A stretch of DNA of 64,000 nt from NCBI GenBank assembly GCA_034670405.1, contig JAXDDX010000044.1, positions 719,001-783,000 on the forward strand, given 5' to 3'. The notes beneath the pieces were generated by a model, which searched no databases, was not told where the DNA came from, and saw only the letters and a program-made list of their open reading frames with translations. The translations under genes were made by a program, and so were the position numbers. Shown in pieces: positions 59,801 through 64,000 of this stretch (position 1 is the first letter of the stretch; each line of letters starts with the position of its first letter). Origin of the DNA: Hoplostethus atlanticus (taxonomy: Eukaryota; Chordata; Actinopteri; Trachichthyiformes; Trachichthyidae).

Positions 59801-62800
59801 CCGGATTGACAGCAGTAAACAGAGCAGATCTGTCCTCCCCTCAGCAGAGATGGTCAGGAATCTACTGACTGAGACTGACTGACTGACTGAGAGTGGTAGA
59901 GGGTAGTTGAGGAAGAAAAAGAGTGACTGAGTGTTAGCTTCAAACATGCGGATAGGTGTAGGAATGCAGATAACTGATGAGCAACTACGGAAAGCTATTA
60001 ATGTTTCAACAATATGTTCAATAAAGACATGTAGAAGTACAATTTGTGTCACAAAAATCACTGTGTTAATCTATTTTTATGATTTAAACTGTATGTTTGC
60101 CCATCTTTGTCTATATGTCTTTGAATCTTTAGAGGTTGTGAGCCAAACCTCATTTCCAAAGCCAGAGTCTACACCTAACTAAACTAGAATGAAAAACCTC
60201 AGAACATAGTGCATCGGAAGGGGGAAAACAGTAGAGGGAAGAGAAGATGAAAGACGCAAGTATAGGGACTGTTACCGTTTTGTGTAAGCTTGGTGGAGCA
60301 GACCAGGGTGCAGATCTGGAAAGAGTCCTTGCTGATGGTACAGTTGCCCAGGTTCTGGGTGCTCTTCCCTGAGGAAGAATAGCCCTTCTCTTCTAGCTCC
60401 AGCTTGGTGGCAGGTAGGTTCAGGTACAGGGATGAGTCCTCCAGCTTCTTCACTTCGGCCTGTTTTTCAGAATAAGTTCACCAAGTAAATGCATTTAATT
60501 TACAATTCAGCCAGTCCAAAGGGAATACTCATTCTGTATATGAGGCCAAGACCAAGGCCAAGTTTGTACACTATCATGAAAATCCACATCCTGAAGTTGT
60601 GTTGTGGTGATTTGTTGTTCCCGGTGTCATTGTGCTTTTCTATGATCTGTTTTTCTTGTAAACCATCTCTGCAAACCAAATTTCCCTATGGTTCAATAAA
60701 GTTTGAATTTAATCGAACCGACCTTGTTGACTCCATCTCTGCCAGTCGTAGCATGACAAGCTAATAATAACACTCATAGCCTTGACTGACAACTTCAGTG
60801 CAGAGTAAAAAAACAAATATCTAATTGGGGGAACTTTTCCCATATTAACTTTTTAATGAACATAAATGGGAGCTGTAATGCAAGGGTATCATTATACAAG
60901 CCACTTTAATTGGAAAGTAATTTAATTTCAGTGTGGGGGTTGATAAATACACAGTTCTCAATATAAAAAGACAGTGAATCTGTTATTACAGTAGCTACTA
61001 ATAAGACAGGCCAATTTATCACCCACGACTCATCTCTGTTGTGGTCATGTCAGGAGGAGCGTGGGCCAGACGCAGGACGAGACCACAGACTGAGCCTAGC
61101 CTAGAGCTGCGTTATGGAATACCGTCATATTTACCTTGTATACAATGAGGTCGTGCTCGCCGTCCCGTAGCGTTGTGCCGTCATACCTCATCAGCTTCAC
61201 AAAAGACAGGGCAAATATCTTCTCTGATTTGTCTTTGGCTGTGGGAGAGGAGAGGCAAAAGAAAAGGTTGCGGTTGTGTGCAAGTTATTTGCCATTTTAA
61301 AACCTTTACCTACCAAATTCTTCTTTTTAAAACTGTTGAGTAATGGACTTCAAGTAACACTCTTCCTAATCTGTGCTAAAATATCTTCCGCGTCCATTTC
61401 TTTTTACCATGTGAAGGGTAAACTTGATCTTAGGGCTGCAGCTGTGATCAGTTTATATCCCTGGCAGGGTGCAGGAAGCATGGGATGCCCATCGGGGGTT
61501 GGAGGGAGCGTATAAACAGGCCAGAGAGTTATGGCTTTGTCTTGTAACCACACATTCGGATAGGGCCACATATATCATCATTGTGGATCAACAAGCTTGA
61601 ATTTACGTGCGTGGAGACGTGATTCATCCAAGTATCTTAAGCTTTCCATCTGCATAAATCCCCTCATTGGTTTGCTGCCTGCAGCCTCGCCGGTGAATAA
61701 TTGCTGGGATGGCTGGAGAGAAACCAGTGGGGAGGAAACACTGTAGGCATGCCGCCCCATTGAGGGAAATGTATTCAGTGACTTCTACAGGAGAGGGGAG
61801 AGCTCAAAACTCAAAAATACAAACTCAGAAAAAAAGGTTGCTTTCAGGGCGGAGTCATTTTTTGAGCCCATCTAAGTCAGCTGAGGTGGGCTGCCGACCC
61901 TCTCGCCCAGTCACCAGTGGGCATGATGACAGATGAAACAGAAATGCAAAGATGGTGGGATCTCTCCTGCAGCCAAAACCACATCCATGGTGGCAGCAAT
62001 CAGTCTGATGAGGCCTGACAATGCTACAGTGAAGTGTCATGTTAGGGGCCCACCTGATTCTGAACTAGGGGGGGGAAGGACAGTAAGGGAAAGTAGATGA
62101 GCTGAGCTCCAGTAGTGGCTGTGATGGGTCAGTTGTGTCAGTCTGTGTTTCTAGTAAAAGTTCAGCATTAGCTAGGCGCAGTTGAGGAAGCAGGTAGGCG
62201 GACAGAGGCAGAAAACTCAAGGTCCTGGAGTTAGCAGACCATCTCAAGTGTGCTTTTCTTCAGCATCTCTTCACATGTAGAGAGGTTAAGCATTTCACTG
62301 CAAAGTGCTTGGCTGATACATCGCGGACATGAAATAATAGGTCATTTCTGTCAGTTAAATGTTAAATGAAAATGTATTCAGCTTTACAAGACTCAATAGC
62401 AATGGAAGTTAACTAAAAAGCTTCCAGCTAACATGAATCCATAGAACTCAACAGTTGTCAGTGACATCTTAACGTTTAGCAGCATCATTATGCTCCTATA
62501 GTCCCAGAGCTACCAGAGGTGAGCTAGTTTCTAAAGCAACTATTACAGCAAGATAGACGGCAATTTGTGAGGTTTCAAAGGCAGGACGGGTAAAAGCATT
62601 AGTCCCTGCAGCGAGATGTATGACATGAGGGCTCTCCAAGTGGATTATAAGCGAATACAGAGCCTTGAGACCCGGCCGCTACACCATACCACCTGCATGG
62701 GTGAGAAGCAAACAGAGCCGGAGGATTTGTGGTGGTTGCAGATTACTTTACTAGTGAAAAGGTATAGTTCCCCTTGCAGATAAGCTCCACACTGCCTGCC

Positions 62801-64000
62801 TGGACACACAAATTGATTATTTAGCATGCAGTATATATATGCCTGGCTCCCACCCCTCCAGACCCTACGCCCTGCTCCACGCCTGCTGCTGGTGGGATGG
62901 CCTCACCATGTGGCAGGCAGATGGGATGGCAAGGCTGCCAAGACAAGCTTCCCTGGCCTCCACACCCCCCAAAATTAAAAAAGGATATTATAAAAACAGA
63001 GGGAAATATAACACTGCCTCCCAGCTGCATTCAGTTAGACAATTGTCCCCACAAACAAAAGAGCCCCTCCAGGCATTTCTCACATCCCAGCTGTAGTCGC
63101 TGACAAGCCGTTCCAAGATGCCACTTTATGCACGGCAGCCTAATATCTCTGATTAATGTGACACAGAGCGAGCTTCAAAGTATTTATCATTGTGCAACAC
63201 ATCTGCTTGGCTTGGATATCTGCCATTATTTGGGTGTGGATAGATTAGCGGCCAATTGTGCAGATGGTCACCAGCAAAGCGGATTATTCAAAAATTGACA
63301 TTTGTACTCACAGTCCTGCGATGAGCGGTGGCGAAAGGTGAACCGCAGGTGGCTTCGATTCACGTCTTCAATAGGAATAGCAACCTGGGATAAGGGAGAG
63401 GAAGGTATCGTGCAGTGACTCAACAAACACACATGCACACAAAACACACACACAGATTTTAAGTGACAGGCCAGGAGCAGAGTGAGCCCCGCAATTCCAG
63501 GTTGACCATTTTATGATATTGATAGCAGGTGACACAAGGACTCTGTTCTCTAACGACCTCTGCAGTGAACTTCCCTCTAGAATGAAAATGCATTCCACCT
63601 GCTTTAGTAGTGTCCTTGTCAACAGTCATCCTGTGGAGGCATTTGAGTTTGATGGGTCAATAACTTTGTATTCTATAAATGCATTTCGTTTGCCAATTCA
63701 TCCACTGTCCAGATTCATACTCATACTCTGAGTTTCATAGGTCAATAGCGTCATATTCTGATGAATAGCATAAGCTCAATCTTGCATCTACAAATGATCG
63801 GTGAGCTCTGGGAGACCTGTGTTGTGATGAGTAATACATTTAGGATTTTGAATTGTATGAAACAGTGGAAATGCAGCTGAAGGTGGTAAATAATGACTAA
63901 AGAAAGAAAGAAACTAGAAAGATAATAGATGGAATAGAGTAGATGTGCAAAGAGTGGTAGTAGGGAGACACACCTTAATTGTTTCAAACCACCGCGGCTG
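34225..64000 (-). CDS. dock1: DOCK1 (DOCK180), Rac GEF, 13 consecutive internal exons (partial gene)
   Basis: Dedicator of cytokinesis 1 is an atypical exchange factor that works with ELMO to load Rac1 with GTP in cell migration, myoblast fusion and clearance of apoptotic cells. Thirteen minus-strand exons, all with GT-AG borders and matching phases, add up to 1317 nt, or 439 codons with no stop. They correspond to about residues 488-928 of the human protein (numbering from memory), ending two residues shorter at one loop. The first four exons finish the DHR-1/C2-like domain ([33 protein letters not shown]). The rest is the helical linker region before the catalytic DHR-2 domain ([39 protein letters not shown]). 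The SH3 and DHR-2 parts are outside the window. DOCK1 fits better than DOCK5 or DOCK2 because of the [16 protein letters not shown] and [10 protein letters not shown] segments, and because INSYN2A is nested in its intron. A few residues ([14 protein letters not shown]) are more DOCK5-like. Confidence 0.94.
34324..34394. repeat. 71-nt CA run (UG in the DOCK1 transcript) abutting exon M
   Basis: An uninterrupted CA run on the plus strand. In the DOCK1 transcript it is a UG run that ends four bases before the exon, directly at the CAG acceptor, and takes the place of the usual polypyrimidine tract. Confidence 0.97.
35230..35283. repeat. (AC)27 microsatellite
   Basis: Uninterrupted dinucleotide run of 54 bases in DOCK1 intron L-M. 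Confidence 0.97.
36248..36375 (-). CDS. dock1: DOCK1 exon L
   Basis: The exon is 128 nt and encodes [20 protein letters not shown] and then [22 protein letters not shown]. The donor is GTGAGG. The acceptor is preceded by a GTGTGT run and TCCCTGCAG. It ends in phase 0. Confidence 0.97.
36690..36830 (+). mobile_element. SINE fragment
   Basis: GTGCCCTTGAGCAAGGCACC is followed by a CTGCTCCAGTG...CCCAGTGGC section and a 3' part GTGAATGTCAAG. This is the central and 3' portion of a tRNA-derived fish SINE. The head with A and B boxes is absent or unrecognisable. Confidence 0.5.
40323..40719. mobile_element. Internally deleted Tc1-like transposon (MITE)
   Basis: The ends TACAGTGTATTCAGAAAGTA and TACTTTCTGAATGCACTGTA are inverted copies with about 30 matching bases each, extending into AGACCCCTTCACT / AGTGAAGGGGTCT. 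Internal direct words AAGTATTCAGACCC and CCATAATGACAAAG are typical of a large Tc1 family first known from salmonids. About 400 bp remain and no transposase is left. It is flanked by TA, the expected target. Both ends are close to identical, so insertion is fairly recent compared with the other relics here. Confidence 0.88.
41349..41415. repeat. (GA)33 microsatellite
   Basis: Uninterrupted GA run of 67 nt in DOCK1 intron K-L, about 210 nt from exon K. It can form triplex DNA. Confidence 0.97.
41591..41609. repeat. GT run (CA in transcript) just after exon K donor
   Basis: On the DOCK1 strand the sequence after the donor is GTGAGAGCGCGCACG and then a CA run, starting about 15 nt into the intron. 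Confidence 0.95.
41625..41731 (-). CDS. dock1: DOCK1 exon K
   Basis: The exon is 107 nt and encodes [20 protein letters not shown] then [15 protein letters not shown]. The [10 protein letters not shown] stretch is closer to DOCK5 than to human DOCK1 (NVPMGLLTIQKLYC), but the flanks are DOCK1-like. The acceptor is TCTCCGCAG. The donor GTGAGA is followed 12 nt later by a CA repeat on the transcribed strand. Confidence 0.96.
41732..45744 (-). other. DOCK1 intron J-K
   Basis: A 4.0 kb intron with a CT run (42886-42910) and a probable LINE tail near 45100-45141. No exon was recognised. Confidence 0.75.
45100..45141 (+). mobile_element. LINE 3' tail with (TAATC)n
   Basis: GACAATAAAGTAATCTAATC and further TAATC units. 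Such an ACAATAAAG sequence followed by a short tandem repeat is the usual 3' end of fish L2/CR1-type retroposons. The body of the element was not recognised. Confidence 0.5.
45745..45815 (-). CDS. dock1: DOCK1 exon J
   Basis: The exon is 71 nt and encodes [20 protein letters not shown] followed by KEL and two bases of a serine codon. The donor is GTAACT. The acceptor TCTGGTTAAG has a weak polypyrimidine tract, preceded by CTGTCTCT. Confidence 0.96.
47091..47136. repeat. CA microsatellite
   Basis: CA run with a single CG interruption. Confidence 0.95.
47467..47498. repeat. GT microsatellite
   Basis: Pure GT run of 32 nt. Confidence 0.95.
47820..47854. repeat. GT microsatellite
   Basis: Pure GT run of 35 nt. 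Confidence 0.95.
48929..49037 (-). CDS. dock1: DOCK1 exon I
   Basis: The exon is 109 nt, with acceptor CTCTCCTCCCAG and donor GTAGGC. It encodes [18 protein letters not shown] and then [18 protein letters not shown]. The first half is DOCK1-diagnostic. The second half differs from mammals (SMSDQTVRV there), marking a fast-evolving stretch. It ends in phase 0. Confidence 0.96.
49963..50005 (+). mobile_element. Retroposon 3' tail
   Basis: ACCCTGGTTAAATAAAGGAT followed by AAATAAAATAAAATAAAA. This sequence is a common 3' end of fish non-LTR retroposons. It is preceded by a T15 run and a duplicated CAGTTCTGAT word at 49911 and 49938. Confidence 0.5.
50390..50453. repeat. 17-bp inverted repeat with 30-nt loop
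   Basis: TTTTCCACCGCAGGAAC (50390-50406) pairs with GTTCCTGCGGTGGGAAA (50437-50453) with one mismatch. It may be a tiny MITE or a hairpin in the DOCK1 intron. Confidence 0.8.
50909..51037 (-). CDS. dock1: DOCK1 exon H
   Basis: The exon is 129 nt. It encodes [19 protein letters not shown], then [20 protein letters not shown] and LFN. The loop after NAEK is two residues shorter than in human. The acceptor is GTTTCTACAG. The donor GTATGT is followed within 40 nt by an ACACAC run on the transcribed strand. It starts by completing a threonine and leaves CA, which is completed to glutamine in exon I. Confidence 0.96.
51193..51293 (-). CDS. dock1: DOCK1 exon G
   Basis: The exon is 101 nt, with acceptor GTTCTCTGACAG and donor GTGAGT. 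It encodes [20 protein letters not shown] and then [14 protein letters not shown]. The final threonine is split with exon H, only 155 nt of intron away. Confidence 0.97.
51294..52481 (-). other. DOCK1 intron F-G
   Basis: A 1.2 kb intron. I see no repeat or exon in it. Confidence 0.75.
52482..52571 (-). CDS. dock1: DOCK1 exon F
   Basis: The exon is 90 nt, exactly 30 codons, phase 0 at both ends, with acceptor GTCATTCTAG and donor GTAAGC. It encodes [20 protein letters not shown] and [10 protein letters not shown]. Confidence 0.97.
52915..53090 (-). mobile_element. tRNA-derived SINE with intact A and B boxes
   Basis: On the minus strand: TGTGTAGCTGAATGGATAGA (A box), then about 35 nt later GGGGTTCGATTCCCTCTGAG (B box). 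It continues to CCATGAGTGTATATTCC and a 3' part resembling GGATAAAATGCTGTGTCTGC, the L2-type tail used by many fish SINEs. A real tRNA gene is ruled out because the acceptor stem does not pair and the tail is SINE-like. Confidence 0.75.
54235..54320 (+). mobile_element. Non-LTR retroposon 3' end
   Basis: GGCTGTAAGTAAGCATGCCA followed by ACACACCTGCTGTAT and CACATGTGACAAATACACTT. The layout matches the 3' end of a fish LINE family best known from salmonids (TAAGCATTTCAC...GCATGTGACAAATA). The body is not recognised upstream. Confidence 0.55.
54441..54538 (-). CDS. dock1: DOCK1 exon E
   Basis: The exon is 98 nt with acceptor CTGTTCTTTCAG and donor GTCAGA. It encodes [20 protein letters not shown] and then [12 protein letters not shown], a hallmark stretch of the DOCK-A subfamily just after DHR-1. 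It ends in phase 0. Confidence 0.97.
54570..54599. repeat. (GGGA)7 microsatellite next to exon E
   Basis: A tetranucleotide run about 30 nt upstream of the exon E acceptor, read as TCCC in the DOCK1 transcript, so it extends the polypyrimidine tract. Confidence 0.95.
55905..56875 (+). mobile_element. Harbinger-type (PIF/Harbinger) DNA transposon relic
   Basis: The right end reads TGCACGTCATGAATGAGGCC and C, typical of fish Harbinger elements. A weak counterpart (CATTCACAAAACC) lies near 55930. Inside is a Myb/SANT-like DNA-binding protein remnant, the second gene carried by Harbinger elements. The DDE transposase was not found. The left border is approximate. Confidence 0.55.
56154..56540 (+). 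pseudogene. Myb/SANT-like DNA-binding protein remnant of Harbinger
   Basis: Readable blocks are [34 protein letters not shown] and then, in another frame, [18 protein letters not shown] and SSIIGDT. These match the order in the Myb-like protein of fish Harbinger elements (G.T...K...W.....AVNAV....R...E.KKKW, then ATGGG...L...D.R...IIG.T). The frame breaks at least twice, so this is a dead copy. Confidence 0.65.
57391..57422. repeat. (GAGT)n microsatellite
   Basis: Tetranucleotide run of eight units. Confidence 0.95.
60276..60459 (-). CDS. dock1: DOCK1 exon D (end of DHR-1)
   Basis: The exon is 184 nt with acceptor CTGAAAAACAG and donor GTAACA. It encodes [19 protein letters not shown], a more variable serine-rich loop ([13 protein letters not shown]), then [19 protein letters not shown]. 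The last segment closes the DHR-1 domain. It leaves one base (G) for the valine of the next exon. Confidence 0.97.
60460..61134 (-). other. DOCK1 intron C-D with a LINE-like tail
   Basis: A 0.7 kb intron. Around 60650-60715 the plus strand reads TTTCTTGTAAACC, AAATTTCCCTATGG and CAATAAAGTTTGAA, resembling the 3' end of a fish LINE. Otherwise nothing was recognised. Confidence 0.5.
61135..61238 (-). CDS. dock1: DOCK1 exon C (DHR-1 domain)
   Basis: The exon is 104 nt, with acceptor CTCTCCCACAG and donor GTAAAT. It encodes [16 protein letters not shown] and then [18 protein letters not shown]. These are strands of the DHR-1 C2-like fold. It ends in phase 0. Confidence 0.97.
61239..63311 (-). 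other. DOCK1 intron B-C
   Basis: A 2.1 kb intron with no recognised element or exon. Confidence 0.75.
63312..63384 (-). CDS. dock1: DOCK1 exon B (DHR-1 domain)
   Basis: The exon is 73 nt with a TTATCCCAG acceptor and a GTGAGT donor. It encodes [17 protein letters not shown] followed by RHRSSQD, nearly identical to mammalian DOCK1. It starts in phase 0 and leaves one base (T), which the next exon completes to serine. Confidence 0.97.
63385..63973 (-). other. DOCK1 intron A-B
   Basis: A 0.6 kb intron with a short CA run near 63426-63452. Nothing else was seen. Confidence 0.8.
63974..64000 (-). CDS. dock1: DOCK1 exon A (3' end only, cut by window edge)
   Basis: The last 27 nt of an exon read QPRWFETIK, and the donor GTGTGT follows immediately. 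The exon ends in phase 0. In human DOCK1 the same residues (with V for I) precede VAIPIEDV inside DHR-1, which is what the next exon encodes. Confidence 0.9.

Larger units (their letters stand above)
54539..60275 (-). other. DOCK1 intron D-E
   Basis: The largest complete DOCK1 intron here, 5.7 kb. It contains the Harbinger Myb-like relic (55905-56875) and a GAGT run (57391-57422). An open frame near 58818-59051 has no recognisable similarity. Confidence 0.75.

Noticed and set aside
34225-64000. DOCK5 or DOCK2 as the identity of the minus-strand gene
   Set aside because: DOCK1-specific segments in exons B, D, E and I and the nested INSYN2A favour DOCK1, despite a few DOCK5-like residues.
1-64000. 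Retroviral, LTR-type or Polinton fossils
   Set aside because: No gag, polymerase, envelope or capsid motifs and no paired long terminal repeats were recognised. Weak old fragments could be missed by eye.
1-64000. CRISPR arrays, operons or other prokaryotic systems
   Set aside because: The window is vertebrate DNA with spliced genes. The regular repeats are microsatellites without spacers.

Overview
The window is teleost fish genomic DNA, probably from a ray-finned fish with a fairly compact genome. The evidence is spliced vertebrate genes with GT-AG introns, very dense CA/GT, GA/CT and poly-C/G microsatellites, and relics of fish-typical transposons (two internally deleted Tc1-like copies, a BED-finger hAT, a Harbinger-associated Myb-like gene, tRNA-derived SINEs). 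I saw no prokaryotic, organellar or retroviral gene content. The species cannot be fixed from the sequence alone.

Two host genes explain all the convincing coding sequence, and they lie on opposite strands. On the minus strand, positions 34225-64000 carry thirteen consecutive coding exons of DOCK1 (DOCK180), the ELMO-partnered Rac guanine-nucleotide exchange factor. The first exon is cut by the window end. The exons join without a break into 439 codons, equivalent to roughly residues 488-928 of the human protein. They cover the second half of the lipid-binding DHR-1 (C2-like) domain and the helical region after it. The N-terminal SH3 part lies beyond 64000 and the catalytic DHR-2 part lies beyond position 1. 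The intron after the last visible exon fills the whole of 1-34224.

On the plus strand, nested inside that large DOCK1 intron, lies INSYN2A (FAM196A), encoding a gephyrin-associated protein of the inhibitory postsynapse. A 5' UTR exon ends at 5020 in a CT/GA-rich promoter region. Coding exons are at 13948-15188, 20377-20448 and 27573-27756, followed by a roughly 2.1 kb AT-rich 3' UTR with poly(A) signals near 28560 and 29858-29877. The big coding exon changes reading frame near 14565, while family-like sequence and correct splice sites continue on both sides. This is either an assembly indel, a broken allele, or an in-frame rescue by a small cryptic intron. The antisense nesting is known from other vertebrates, and the paralogous pair DOCK2/INSYN2B has the same layout, so the arrangement is ancient.

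Region by region: 1-1175 is a hAT relic. 1370-1860 is a deleted Tc1-like copy. 2.0-4.4 kb is unrecognised sequence with microsatellites. 4.4-29.9 kb is INSYN2A with its introns. 29.9-34.2 kb is gene-free DOCK1 intron. 34.2-64 kb is DOCK1 exons separated by introns of 0.16-5.7 kb. These introns hold a Tc1-like MITE (40.3 kb), an inverted-repeat element (50.4 kb), SINE and LINE tails, and the Harbinger Myb-like relic (56 kb). The most unusual feature is that long dinucleotide repeats sit almost on top of four DOCK1 splice sites. I found no evidence for a new biological system; the points worth following up are listed as findings.
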